Shown: one piece after another, positions 15,502 through 24,381 of the stretch
How the letters are laid out: the number at the start of each line of letters is the position of its first letter
How positions within the stretch are numbered: the stretch's first letter is position 1
Source: Chryseobacterium angstadtii
GTDB lineage: Bacteria; Bacteroidota; Bacteroidia; Flavobacteriales; Weeksellaceae
Length of the DNA: 64,000 nucleotides
Reading direction: 5' to 3'
NCBI RefSeq assembly: GCF_001045465.1
Contig: NZ_LFND01000002.1
Coordinates: 1 to 64,000, forward strand
Notes under the pieces: model-generated
Seen by the model: the letters and a program-made list of their open reading frames with translations, nothing else
What the model was told of the DNA's origin: nothing
Databases searched by the model: none
Translations under genes and position numbers: made by a program

Positions 15502-16104
15502 TTAAAAATTAATATAATTCTGCACCAATTGGGCAAAGTTTGCGGTGAATAATTTTATTGAAATCGCTAAAAGAATAATCCCGAAAACCTTCTGAAGAAT
15601 AGACAGGGTAGCCTCCCCCATTTTGTTTTCCAGCCACTTCGCTGATTTCAGCACCAAATATACGAAAATTGTATTGAGAACAATTCCTAAAATAATATTA
15701 ATATCATGAAATTCAGCTCTGAGAGATAGCGTTGTGGTAAGAGTTCCAGCTCCTGCAACCAGCGGAAATGCAATAGGGACAATGGATGCAGCCTTTGCTT
15801 CTGTAGTTTTGTTGATCTCAATTCCAAGAATCATTTCAAGGGCTATGATAAAAATCACAAAAGCTCCTGCAATCGCAAAAGAGTTTACATCTACTCCGAT
15901 AAGTTTAAGAATTTTATTTCCTACGAACAGAAAAACAATCATGATAACTCCCGCAGTAATAGATGCCTTTCCGGCTTCAATCTGCCCAAATTTCTGCTGA
16001 AGACCTACCACAATCGGAACAGACCCAATGATATCGATTACGGCAAAAAGAACCATAAAGCAGGTAAAGATTTCCTTAATAGAGAAATCATTAAATATTT
16101 CCAT
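15502..16104 (-). CDS. MarC-family integral membrane protein
   Basis: A 200-residue, six-helix protein with MarC features: FMVLFAVIDIIGSVPIVVGL at the N-terminus, the EMILGIEI ... SIVPIAFPLVAGAGTLTT block in the middle and ENKMGEATLSILQKVFGIILLAISIKLF at the end. MarC proteins are inner-membrane proteins of unsettled function and probably not antibiotic exporters. Its own -7 element (TATTTTTG, complement of 16127-16134) lies 23 bp upstream, so it is a separate unit from batD. Confidence 0.9.
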   Translation of the reverse strand: MEIFNDFSIKEIFTCFMVLFAVIDIIGSVPIVVGLQQKFGQIEAGKASITAGVIMIVFLFVGNKILKLIGVDVNSFAIAGAFVIFIIALEMILGIEINKTTEAKAASIVPIAFPLVAGAGTLTTTLSLRAEFHDINIILGIVLNTIFVYLVLKSAKWLENKMGEATLSILQKVFGIILLAISIKLFTANFAQLVQNYINF

Positions 16105-16148
16105 CTCTTTGTAATTAATAATTTCGCAAAAATATGAAAAAAAAATAA

Positions 16149-17888
16149 TTATTTGCTAATTTGTGAATACAAATTAACAACCGCTTTCAAAAGTTCCTCC
16201 ATTCCTTCCGGTGATTTAAGGGGCGAGTATTTCTCCATCTGAATCCTTTGGATCAGGTTTCTGTATTGCTCCGCCACGGAAGATCCTTTATGAGTTTCTA
16301 AAAATAGTCTGAAATCCTCCGGAGAGCTCTGAAAATACTGCTTTCTGACATCAAGATCCATTTCTTCCAGAGTATCGAAAAACTTCGGATAATCTGCCTG
16401 ATCTTTAAGATTTTCAAGATAGCTGAAATAATCGTTTATGTCTGTTTTTAATGTTTCTCTGATCTCGCTTTCTGTTTCTGCCACAGAACCAAGAGGTTTG
16501 GAAGATGTAGTTTCTCTAACTAACGCTCGTTTTTTTTGCCAAGTCTTAAATAAAAGATAGATCACAAACAATCCTACAAGAATGGCAATATTGGTAAAGA
16601 GAATGTTCCAGTGAAACTTACTCTTCTCTTTCACTTTTAATGTAGTGGTCTTCAGAACGGGTGTATTCACCGTTTCCAAAAGGGTATTGGTATACTCGTT
16701 TACTTTTTCAACCGTTGTACGGGACTCAAGGATCTGCTCATGTGAAAAAGCATTCAGAGCAAGGGTTTTCTGCCCAAGATCTACATACTCGCGGTTCGCA
16801 GGATCGAAGAAAGCAAATTGCTCCGTCTGGATAGAAATAGGACCCGGTTTTTTAGGAATAACCACATAATTGGCTAAAATTTCACCTTTCATTCCGGTAG
16901 TTCCCGGTGCAACTTTGGATGTAATTTTAGGACTGAATACTTCATAATCCGGAGAAGCAATGATCTTAGGAAGATACATATCTGGAAGATTCCCCTCTCC
17001 TGAAACTTTTACAATGACATTAATGGGTTTCTCAACCTCTATTTTATCTTTAGATGCATTATAAACACTCACGTTGAAATTACCGACTGCATTTTTAAAA
17101 CACTCAGGTGATCCTTCCGGCAGTTTTTTCACATTAAGTTTAACCTTATTGGAGACAATCTTATTTTTATTCGAATAAGAGCTTACCGAAGCCGATACAG
17201 ACGGAACCTCTACATAGCCGGACTCATTCGGGAATACCATAAATACGGCAACAATCTGAGAAGCCATATTTCCGGATGCCGAAGGATCTATTTCGGATTT
17301 GCTGAAGCTTACAGGATGTACATTGATATTATCCTGATGTGGAAGATGAACATCTTTCACCTTTCTGAAATTGTCCATGTTTTTAGAATACACTCTCAGA
17401 ACAGCTACCGTGGCCTGATCCTGATAAATGTCACGGTCTTCAATTTCCATGTTCATATACATCTCCGCGGACATATTCCCGGCAAGAGACCTTCTGTCGA
17501 GAATCTCTTTTATATTAACATCGAAAGGTTCGGTCTTATAAATTTTATTATTAACGGTTACCAGTACGGAACCGATCTTAATTTTCCCTTTTTTCTTAGG
17601 CTCAAGGGCAATCCTTGATACTTTTTGGGTAATAAGGGTATTCGTAGCCGGATCTATGAAGGTATTGGTTACGGAGCCACTTCCTATAATATTGAATTTG
17701 GAAAGGTCAGGAAGCTGGAAACCGGTCTGCTGTACAAGCTCGCTTCCGTTAAGTTCAAGAATGATGGTAAGGTTAACGATGTCTTTGCCATTGTACTCGG
17801 CTTTATCTGTTTCCAGGGAAAGATTTACCTGTCCGTAAGAAATTACGGAAGCAAGAATAAATAATATGTAAATCAGTCTTTTCTGCAT
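16149..17888 (-). CDS. batD: BatD, large periplasmic protein of the aerotolerance operon
   Basis: A 579-residue BatD. The start is the ATG at 17888, which overlaps the batC stop as TGATG. A signal peptide (MQKRLIYILFILASVISYGQ) leads into a long beta-rich periplasmic region (VNLSLETDKAEYNGKDIVNLTIIL, the QQTGFQLPDLSKFNIIGSGS block and repeated Ig-like strands). One transmembrane helix lies near 430-450 (WNILFTNIAILVGLFVIYLLF), followed by a cytoplasmic helical tail. The family protects against oxidative and envelope stress together with MoxR and VWA proteins. It is the last gene of the operon. Confidence 0.92.
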   Translation of the reverse strand: MQKRLIYILFILASVISYGQVNLSLETDKAEYNGKDIVNLTIILELNGSELVQQTGFQLPDLSKFNIIGSGSVTNTFIDPATNTLITQKVSRIALEPKKKGKIKIGSVLVTVNNKIYKTEPFDVNIKEILDRRSLAGNMSAEMYMNMEIEDRDIYQDQATVAVLRVYSKNMDNFRKVKDVHLPHQDNINVHPVSFSKSEIDPSASGNMASQIVAVFMVFPNESGYVEVPSVSASVSSYSNKNKIVSNKVKLNVKKLPEGSPECFKNAVGNFNVSVYNASKDKIEVEKPINVIVKVSGEGNLPDMYLPKIIASPDYEVFSPKITSKVAPGTTGMKGEILANYVVIPKKPGPISIQTEQFAFFDPANREYVDLGQKTLALNAFSHEQILESRTTVEKVNEYTNTLLETVNTPVLKTTTLKVKEKSKFHWNILFTNIAILVGLFVIYLLFKTWQKKRALVRETTSSKPLGSVAETESEIRETLKTDINDYFSYLENLKDQADYPKFFDTLEEMDLDVRKQYFQSSPEDFRLFLETHKGSSVAEQYRNLIQRIQMEKYSPLKSPEGMEELLKAVVNLYSQISK

Positions 17889-18637
17889 CACCAATCTTTT
17901 TCGTTGCTTTGAGGCATCGAATAAGAGTTCTTGTTTAAGATTCTTCTGGCGGTTTCTTTTTCTTTTTCGCTTACTTTATCTAAAATGGCATTTTCAAGGT
18001 TCTTTGGCATTTTTCCTTCATTGTTCTGGTCCTGCTTAGGGGCATCTCCCTGTTCGCTTTTCCCTTCATTTTTCTGGCCACTTCCCTGATCCTGTTTTTG
18101 ATCTTTTTTGTCGCCCTTCTGATCATCATTTTTATTCTGATCATTTCCTCCTCCGCCTTTTCCTGAATTATTCTGTTCGTTTTTTTGCTGTTGCTGCTTT
18201 TCTTTTTCTTTCAGCTTGGCAATTTCATAATTTTTTCTGGTTGCTTCATTATAAGGATCCTGTTTCAGGGCCTGCTTATAATAGTCTGCTGCTTTCTCCG
18301 GCTGGTTCATCTGCATATAGCTATTCCCCAGGTTATGAAGAGCCGCTGCTTTATCGGGCAGAGTCTGCGAAAGCTTCTGAGCTTTGTCAAATTCTGCTTT
18401 GGCCTCTTCATACTTCTTACTTTTATACAAAGCATTTCCCAGATTATAATGGGCAGTAAAGTCCTTTTCGTTCACTTTTACAGCTTCCATATACTTAGAA
18501 GACGCTCCATCATAGTCTTTACCGTTGAATTTCTGATTGCCTTCATACACTAATGTTCTGTAATTTTCCTGCCCAAACATGATACCTGAGAAAGAAAAAG
18601 CAATAAAAAACGATAAAAAAATGATTTTAGTATTCAT
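17888..18637 (-). CDS. batC: BatC, TPR protein
   Basis: A 249-residue protein from the ATG at 18637 with a signal peptide (IIFLSFFIAFSFSGIMFGQ). Three TPR units occupy about 28-140 (NYRTLVYEGNQKFNGKDYDGA, AHYNLGNALYKSKKYEEAKAEFDKA, ALHNLGNSYMQMNQPEKAADYYKQALKQDPYN). A Gln/Lys/Asn/Gly-rich linker (about 145-220) and a short conserved C-terminus follow. A -7 element TAATTTTG (complement of 18644-18651) ends 6 nt before the ATG, so batC-batD may also have a near-leaderless promoter of their own. This fits the 102-bp gap from batB, the largest in the bat cluster. Confidence 0.9.
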   Translation of the reverse strand: MNTKIIFLSFFIAFSFSGIMFGQENYRTLVYEGNQKFNGKDYDGASSKYMEAVKVNEKDFTAHYNLGNALYKSKKYEEAKAEFDKAQKLSQTLPDKAAALHNLGNSYMQMNQPEKAADYYKQALKQDPYNEATRKNYEIAKLKEKEKQQQQKNEQNNSGKGGGGNDQNKNDDQKGDKKDQKQDQGSGQKNEGKSEQGDAPKQDQNNEGKMPKNLENAILDKVSEKEKETARRILNKNSYSMPQSNEKDW

Positions 18638-18739
18638 TACCTGCAAAATTATTCGTTTATATGTTAATAAACAGACTTGTATTTGTTAAAGTTCGGTTAA
18701 AGTATTTATTTAAAATCCTGATCAGCAATGCATAGAATA

Positions 18740-19747
18740 TTATATGTTGAAATCTTTTTTCGGGTTCAATATATAAATTAAAAAGAAGAAGAAAATGGAA
18801 ACTATTAAAAAATACTGATAATAGTGATTGGCATTTTGAGATCTTACTAAAGTTTGTGCAGATGAGGCTTTTTTATTCATGGCATCCATGATTTTATCGG
18901 GAGCTTCATTGATGTTATTTCCGTCGATATAATCACCTCCGGTAGACTCCGCCATTTTCTTCAGGGCTTCCGTCTGTCTTTTGGAAATCACCGTTCCGCC
19001 GTCCATATCCGTTTTATATCCCATCAGCTGTCCGAAAACATATTCAGGGACCGGAGCTCCTTCCTCTGTTCCTATTCCTACCGATGTTATGGAAATGCCT
19101 TCTTTATTGGCTAATCTGATCGCTGCATTGTCATTCCCTTCATTATCTTCACCATCACTCAGCAGAATTACTTTTCTCGATCCTTTGCTGACATTTTTAA
19201 ATTTTTCAGCAGCCACCTGCATGCCTTTCAGGAAATCGGTCCCCTGAATCTTCATAGAACTGGTCTCCAAAGCACTTATATACGTTTCTGCAGATCCGTA
19301 ATCTGTCGTAAGCGGCATTATGGAAACAGCTTCTCCTGCAAAAATCACAATCCCGATTTTATCATTATTCATCTTCTTCATGGTGCCCAGCATAAGATTT
19401 TTTGCTTCTGCCAGACGGCTGGGATCAATATCTTCCGCATTCATGGAATTGGAAACATCCAGCATGAAAATAACATTATTAAGCCTCTGATTGGTTTTTA
19501 CTTCTTCCGAACCGTTCAGCAGATCAATAATGGAAAATATCAGAAACAGGGTTCCTAAAAGATATAAAGCCGGAAAGAATTTTGTAAATCCCGATCTTTT
19601 TTCAAATAAATTATCATGAAACTGACTGTCTGCAAAAATCTCTCTTCTCTTCTTTTTCCATTTCAGAAAACGGACAAGAAAGGAAGAAAGCAGCGGCAGA
19701 AGCAACAGCAGCAATAAATACCAGTAATTTCCTAACGACCAATTCAT
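18740..19747 (-). CDS. batB: BatB, VWA-domain membrane protein
   Basis: A 335-residue protein with an N-terminal hydrophobic hairpin (YLLLLLLLPLLSSFLVRFL and FFPALYLLGTLFLIFSIIDLL). A von Willebrand A domain (about 88-290) has an intact MIDAS: DVSNSMN, T in MPLTTDY and D in LLSDGEDNEG. A C-terminal transmembrane helix (YYQYFLIVSIFFFFLIYIL) precedes KKDFNI. It abuts batA (shared base at 19747). BatA and BatB form membrane complexes linked to aerotolerance in Bacteroides and Leptospira. Confidence 0.93.
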   Translation of the reverse strand: MNWSLGNYWYLLLLLLLPLLSSFLVRFLKWKKKRREIFADSQFHDNLFEKRSGFTKFFPALYLLGTLFLIFSIIDLLNGSEEVKTNQRLNNVIFMLDVSNSMNAEDIDPSRLAEAKNLMLGTMKKMNNDKIGIVIFAGEAVSIMPLTTDYGSAETYISALETSSMKIQGTDFLKGMQVAAEKFKNVSKGSRKVILLSDGEDNEGNDNAAIRLANKEGISITSVGIGTEEGAPVPEYVFGQLMGYKTDMDGGTVISKRQTEALKKMAESTGGDYIDGNNINEAPDKIMDAMNKKASSAQTLVRSQNANHYYQYFLIVSIFFFFLIYILNPKKDFNI

Positions 19748-20739
19748 CAGCTTAAAAATTTATATAATACCCATCGCAGCAGTGCATCAAAGAACAGCAT
19801 TCCCAATGCTATCCAAAGGAAGATTTTAAAATACTCGTCATAGTTGTACAGCTTGGAAACTTTAATATCTGTTTTCTCCAGCTGATTGATCTCGTCATAC
19901 ACTTCTTCCAGACTGCTGTTGGAAGTGGCTCTGAAATATTTCCCGCCTGTAGTCTGCGCTACTTCTCTCAACGTATTTTCATCAATGGTGACTTCTGTTT
20001 CCGTAAAAATCAGATCCCCGAAAATATCCTGTGAAGTGGGCATCAGGGCAAAACCGTTGGTTCCTATCCCGATAGAGTATACTTTTATATTATTGTTCTT
20101 GGCCAGTTCTGCGGCAAGCTGTGGAGGTATTGCATTCTGAATATTGCTAACCCCGTCTGTCATCAGAATAACCACTTTACTTTTGGCTTTGCTTTTAATA
20201 AGATGATTTACGGCTACAGAAAGCCCTTCTCCGATAGCTGTTCCGGGTTCAAGGCCTGCAGAATTGAGGTTTTTGATTTCGTCAATAACTACCTGATGAT
20301 CCGAAGTTACCGGAACTTTTGTAAATGCTTCCGCAGCATAAGCCACAACGCCTATTCTGTCATTCGGGCGTTTCTGGACAAATTTTACGGCAATATCTTT
20401 CAGAGCTGTGATACGGTCCGGGCTAAGGTCTTTGGCCAGCATACTCAAAGAAACGTCTATGGAAAGTATGATGTCTACGCCTTTGGTATCATCCCTGTCC
20501 TGAGAAACGGTAAAAGTTCTCGGTCTGGCCATCGCAATGATGAGTGCAGAAAGAATAATGTATTTGGAGAATTTAAGCAAAAAAAGCACGGCACGGATTC
20601 CTCCGCTGTCGCCCATATTCTGAACGGTAGGCACTTTGATTCCTTTCTTTTTCTTTCCACCTGCATCCTTAACGAGTAGCGGAATAAACAGCAGAAAAAG
20701 CAGCAGAAACCAGGGACTGTAAAATTCAAAATTAAACAT
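19747..20739 (-). CDS. batA: BatA, VWA-domain membrane protein
   Basis: A 330-residue VWA protein. It has an N-terminal helix (FYSPWFLLLFLLFIPLLV) and a second near 55-70, then a VWA domain (about 88-290) with MIDAS residues DVSLSM, T in KVPVTSDH and D in LMTDGVSN, and a C-terminal helix (FKIFLWIALGMLFFDALLRWVLY). The start overlaps the preceding BatD-like gene by 8 bp. It is the paralogue of BatB and probably its direct partner. Confidence 0.93.
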   Translation of the reverse strand: MFNFEFYSPWFLLLFLLFIPLLVKDAGGKKKKGIKVPTVQNMGDSGGIRAVLFLLKFSKYIILSALIIAMARPRTFTVSQDRDDTKGVDIILSIDVSLSMLAKDLSPDRITALKDIAVKFVQKRPNDRIGVVAYAAEAFTKVPVTSDHQVVIDEIKNLNSAGLEPGTAIGEGLSVAVNHLIKSKAKSKVVILMTDGVSNIQNAIPPQLAAELAKNNNIKVYSIGIGTNGFALMPTSQDIFGDLIFTETEVTIDENTLREVAQTTGGKYFRATSNSSLEEVYDEINQLEKTDIKVSKLYNYDEYFKIFLWIALGMLFFDALLRWVLYKFLS

Positions 20740-21634
20740 CCTTTCTTAAATTTTCAAATTCTAAATCTTTTGATGATCTCTTCACAAAATCCCGTATGTC
20801 CGCAAAATCTTTTTCCATAGTAGCCTGATCAGGGAAGGTCTTGGCAAATTTCACCAGATCTCCTCTTAAAAACACATCTTCCACAATTTTTTCATTTTCC
20901 TGCGAAATGGTGTTGTTCTTTTTCATCACCTCGATAAGGTCATCCGTAAGAAGAACATCTGCCGGAAGATGGTATTGTTTGGCAATGAATGTTCTTGAAA
21001 TTTCTATTAATTCAACATAGAAAGAGCGGAAATTACCTCCTTCAATGTATTTTTTCTTTTTTAAGGATTCCAGTTCTTTTAAAGTCTGATTGGTAGCTAC
21101 CACCGGCGAGCTTTTGGATTTTCTGCCCCATTTAATGAACATAATTACAGCAATAATCAGGGCAATCACCGCCAAAGCAGCCAAAATGTAAAATTTATAA
21201 AGCTCCCAATAATCTTTGGTCTCCAGTTTCACTTCCTTATTCTTCATGATATCATTGATCTGATCTGCCTTTTGAGCGGTATTGATCACATCAATTTCAT
21301 AAGGAATGGTTTTTAAAATCTTACCTCCCACATTGAATTCAAGTTCGGGAATGGTGAATTTTCCTTCGTCGTATACTGAAAATTCAATTTTTCTTTCGTA
21401 GGAATTCTGATTCTGCCCGATACTGTCCTTTATTTCCTCAAAGTGAAAAGGCAACAATTCATTCTTAGGTGCAGAAATCACCTGCATCTCATGAATATCA
21501 TCAATTTTAATAACTAAACGGTTGACTTCCCCCAAAGCGATCGTCTTCTTTTCAAGCTGGGAAGACAGGATCTGCGAAAAAGCATTTCCACAGATTAAAA
21601 AAGAAAGTATGAATAGTATTTTTTTCAATTTCAA
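20732..21634 (-). CDS. BatD-like membrane protein of the Bat operon
   Basis: A 300-residue protein with a signal peptide (ILFILSFLICGNAFSQ), a beta-rich periplasmic domain (about 20-120) similar in style to the N-terminus of BatD, one transmembrane helix (FYILAALAVIALIIAVIMFIKW, about 148-170) and a helical cytoplasmic domain. Its place between the DUF58 gene and batA is the usual position of a DUF4381-type or unnamed Bat-operon protein in Bacteroidota. It is probably a structural partner of BatA and BatB. Confidence 0.8.
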   Translation of the reverse strand: MKLKKILFILSFLICGNAFSQILSSQLEKKTIALGEVNRLVIKIDDIHEMQVISAPKNELLPFHFEEIKDSIGQNQNSYERKIEFSVYDEGKFTIPELEFNVGGKILKTIPYEIDVINTAQKADQINDIMKNKEVKLETKDYWELYKFYILAALAVIALIIAVIMFIKWGRKSKSSPVVATNQTLKELESLKKKKYIEGGNFRSFYVELIEISRTFIAKQYHLPADVLLTDDLIEVMKKNNTISQENEKIVEDVFLRGDLVKFAKTFPDQATMEKDFADIRDFVKRSSKDLEFENLRKDV

Positions 21635-21674
21635 ATAATTGTAATGGAGGCCGGAGCCTTTATTTATTTTTAAT

Positions 21675-22538
21675 TTATTTTTTCTGGAAATAATTATACA
21701 GCATTTTCGAATAATCAGCTCCTGTGTTCATGTTCATAAAACTGGCCGAGCTGTTGGCAAAATCTTCTTCCAGAGCGCGGACTTTCTGTTTCTGAGCTTC
21801 CGCAAACGTATACCTCCATCTTGCACTGGAAGTATTGGCCCATACTTCTTTTCCCGTTTCAGCATCGTACAGAAGGGCATAGCCTACATCCGGAATTTCA
21901 TTGTCTTTTTCATCGTAAATTCTCATTCCCAGCAGCTGATGTTTTTTTGAAGCCACCCGAAGCATTTTGGAATCATATGCATCTTCAAAATCCGAGAACA
22001 GGAAAACCAGAGATTTCCTTTTAAAAATCCCCATCATGTATTCCATTGCCTTATCAATTTTCGATACGGCGGGCACATAATCTGCCGTCAGAATATTACT
22101 GATGATGGAAAGAATATGTTTTCTGCCTTTTTGAGGCGGAATCACTTTATATACTTTATCGGCGAACAGTATCAGCCCTACTTTATCATTGTTTCCGGCA
22201 GCGGAAAACCCGAGGCTGGCTGCAATTTCGGCCACATACTCTCTTTTCAGCTGACCTTTTGTTCCATAATCCATAGAAGCGGAAATATCTACCAGAATCA
22301 TCATGGTAAGTTCTCTTTCTTCTTCCATTACTTTTACAAACGGTTCGCGGAATCTGGCTGTTTTATTCCAGTCGATTCTGCGGATCTCGTCACCAAACTG
22401 ATACGGGCGCACTTCGGAGAACGTCATCCCCTGTCCTTTAAAAGCACTGTGATACTGACCCATAAGCGAAGCTTCCGTCTTCTTTCTGGTACGGATTTCT
22501 ATCTGCTTTACTTTTTTTACAATATCTTTTATTTCCAT
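21675..22538 (-). CDS. DUF58-domain protein of the MoxR/Bat operon
   Basis: A 287-residue protein from the ATG at 22538 (MEIKDIVKKVKQIEIRTRKK). A 20-codon upstream extension is possible but would consist of word-like repeat sequence, so it was rejected. The DUF58 signature GQGMTFSEVRPYQFGDEIRRIDWNKTAR (about 33-60) is followed by a VWA-like fold with DISASMDYG and FSDFED. DUF58 proteins accompany MoxR ATPases and Bat proteins and probably act at the cytoplasmic face in assembly of the complex. Confidence 0.92.
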   Translation of the reverse strand: MEIKDIVKKVKQIEIRTRKKTEASLMGQYHSAFKGQGMTFSEVRPYQFGDEIRRIDWNKTARFREPFVKVMEEERELTMMILVDISASMDYGTKGQLKREYVAEIAASLGFSAAGNNDKVGLILFADKVYKVIPPQKGRKHILSIISNILTADYVPAVSKIDKAMEYMMGIFKRKSLVFLFSDFEDAYDSKMLRVASKKHQLLGMRIYDEKDNEIPDVGYALLYDAETGKEVWANTSSARWRYTFAEAQKQKVRALEEDFANSSASFMNMNTGADYSKMLYNYFQKK

Positions 22539-22545
22539 TGTTGTG

Positions 22546-22637
22546 TTGCGGGGTTCGGGTTGCGGGATATGTGCGACGCTCCATTCTTCATTCTTCATTC
22601 TTCATTCTTCATTCTTCATTCTTCATTTTTCATTCTT
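22546..22637. repeat. Word-like repeats, including an eight-copy CATTCTT heptamer
   Basis: CATTCTT is repeated eight times without interruption at 22582-22637 (the seventh copy is CATTTTT). A GGTTCGGGTTGCGGG word array lies next to it at 22546-22566. The array fills the gap between the GNAT gene and the DUF58 gene. A 7-nt unit shifts frame with each copy gained or lost. Confidence 0.9.
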
Positions 22638-22646
22638 CACCTTCCT

Positions 22647-23105
22647 CTAACTTCTCAATTCAATCGAAACATTCAGCCATTCGTTATCAAAACTCGGGCT
22701 GTATTTCTTATAAAAATTAATAGCCGGTTCATTCCAGTTTAACACCTGAAAAACCATTCCGCTGTATTCGTTTGATTTTCCATATTCCAGGGTAGCGTCA
22801 AACAGAAGTTTACCGATCTTCTTTCCTCTCATTCTTTCGGTCACTACCAGATCTTCAAGATACAATCTTCTTCCTTTCCAGGTTGAAAATCTGTCATAGT
22901 ATAACGAAATTCCAACGATCTCATCATTAAGTTCAGCTACAAAAGCGCCCCATACCGGAGATTTCCCGAAGCCATCCTCGATAAATTCATCTAAAGTCAG
23001 GGTTACTTCGTGAAGCGCCTTTTCATATTCTGCCAATTCTCTGATTAGCTCCAGCATAGGAGGGCAATCTTCGCGGACTGCCTTTCTGATAATCACTTCA
23101 CTCAT
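22647..23105 (-). CDS. GNAT-family N-acetyltransferase (diamine acetyltransferase-like)
   Basis: A 152-residue GNAT protein. The acetyl-CoA loop LVVTERMRGKKIGKLLF (about 88-104) carries the R/Q-x-x-G-x-G/A-type motif, preceded by the beta-4 strand YLEDLVV. The C-terminal NWNEPAINFYKKYSPSF region and overall layout resemble spermidine/diamine acetyltransferases, but the substrate is not certain. Its ATG overlaps the moxR stop (TAATG), so it lies inside the MoxR/Bat operon, where it is not a usual member. Confidence 0.9.
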   Translation of the reverse strand: MSEVIIRKAVREDCPPMLELIRELAEYEKALHEVTLTLDEFIEDGFGKSPVWGAFVAELNDEIVGISLYYDRFSTWKGRRLYLEDLVVTERMRGKKIGKLLFDATLEYGKSNEYSGMVFQVLNWNEPAINFYKKYSPSFDNEWLNVSIELRS

Positions 23106-24109
23106 TAGGGTGCCTGTATTTTTGCTAAAATTCTGTTGATAATTTCTTCTGAAGAGATTTCTTCTGCTTCTGCCTCAAAAGTAAGACCTATTCTGTGTCT
23201 CAATACATCCTGTGCCAATGCTTTTACATCTTCAGGAATTACAAAAGCTCTTCCCTTCAGAAATGCGTAGGTTCTTGATGCAATGGCAAGGTTAATGGAT
23301 GCTCTCGGAGAAGCCCCGAAACCAATATAATTTTTAAGTTCAGAAAGTCCGTAGTTCTCAGGATAACGTGTTGCAAAAACCATATCCAGAATATATTTCT
23401 CAATTTTTTCGTCAAGATAAATCTGATTGATCAGTTCTTTGGCATCTACAATATCCTGCAGCGAAATAACAGGTTTAATAACCGGCTGATGCGAGGTAGA
23501 AACCATTCTCATCACCGTTCTTTCATCCTCAAAATTAGGATAGTCTATTTTACATTTCAGCATAAAACGGTCACTTTGCGCTTCCGGAAGCAGATACGTT
23601 CCTTCCTGGTCTATCGGGTTTTGAGTAGCCAGTACCAGAAAAGGTTTAGGCAGCTTCATGGTTTCATCACCAATAGTCACCTGTTTTTCCTGCATCACTT
23701 CTAAAAGAGCCGACTGCACCTTTGCCGGAGCACGGTTGATCTCATCCGCCAGTACAAAATTGGCAAAAACAGGGCCTTTTTTTATAGAAAAATCGTTGTC
23801 TTTAATATTGAAGATCATGGTTCCCACTACATCCGCAGGAAGCAGATCCGGTGTAAACTGTATCCTTGAAAATTCGCCGTGAACAGCTTCCGACAAAGTT
23901 TTGATGGCCAAAGTTTTTGCCAGCCCCGGAACCCCTTCCAGAAGAACGTGTCCATTCCCAAGAAGTCCCACCAAAAGGCGGTCTATCATATATTCCTGCC
24001 CAATAATCACTTTGTTGATTTCCTTTCGCAGAAGGGAAAATAAGTAGTTCTTTTCTTTTACTTTTTCCGTCAACTGGCGGATATCCTCGGCTTGATATGT
24101 ATCTGACAT
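23105..24109 (-). CDS. moxR: MoxR-family AAA+ ATPase
   Basis: A 334-residue AAA+ ATPase with Walker A GVPGLAKT (about 60-67), Walker B FVLADEINRAPAKVQSALLEVM with the MoxR-specific DEINR, sensor 1 LATQNP and sensor 2 GASPRASI. MoxR proteins act as chaperone-like ATPases that activate VWA-domain clients. The following DUF58, BatA and BatB genes match that pairing. It is the first gene of the operon. Confidence 0.95.
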   Translation of the reverse strand: MSDTYQAEDIRQLTEKVKEKNYLFSLLRKEINKVIIGQEYMIDRLLVGLLGNGHVLLEGVPGLAKTLAIKTLSEAVHGEFSRIQFTPDLLPADVVGTMIFNIKDNDFSIKKGPVFANFVLADEINRAPAKVQSALLEVMQEKQVTIGDETMKLPKPFLVLATQNPIDQEGTYLLPEAQSDRFMLKCKIDYPNFEDERTVMRMVSTSHQPVIKPVISLQDIVDAKELINQIYLDEKIEKYILDMVFATRYPENYGLSELKNYIGFGASPRASINLAIASRTYAFLKGRAFVIPEDVKALAQDVLRHRIGLTFEAEAEEISSEEIINRILAKIQAP

Positions 24110-24239
24110 AACTTTAATTAAAAATAAGTGGTAAATTTCTGATAAATACTGGCATTAATCAACATAATGAATGCCATTTTTGAGTTAAAGTTTGTTAAAT
24201 ATTCCGGGATCTATAAAGTAAAGAGTACCACATCATAAG

Positions 24240-24276
24240 AATTCCCCTGCATAAAATTCGTTTACGCAGGGGAATT
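24240..24276. terminator. Stem-loop between two minus-strand genes
   Basis: AATTCCCCTGC and GCAGGGGAATT (11-bp perfect stem, 15-nt loop) lie downstream of the FnIII secreted protein gene and upstream of moxR. There is no strong T-run, so it is a probable terminator of moderate quality. Confidence 0.6.
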
Positions 24277-24350
24277 TATAGTAATAATTTCTTATAAAAC
24301 AGAAGGTTAAACCGAAGATTTTTGTGGGTGAATGGTTCCGTGCCAGTAAA

Positions 24351-24378
24351 ATTCACTATTCACTATTCATTATTCCCT
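24351..24378. repeat. Word-like ATTCACT heptamer array
   Basis: ATTCACT, ATTCACT, ATTCATT, ATTCCCT: four heptamer units just after the stop codon of the minus-strand secreted protein gene. It belongs to the word-like repeat family seen elsewhere in the window. Confidence 0.7.
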
Positions 24379-24381
24379 CTC

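Noticed and set aside
22541..22598. N-terminal extension of the DUF58 protein
   Set aside because: The extra 20 codons consist of word-like repeat; the conserved family start is at 22538.
22116..22742. A 208-codon plus-strand frame over DUF58 and the heptamer array
   Set aside because: Antisense to DUF58 and GNAT and dominated by translated CATTCTT repeat.
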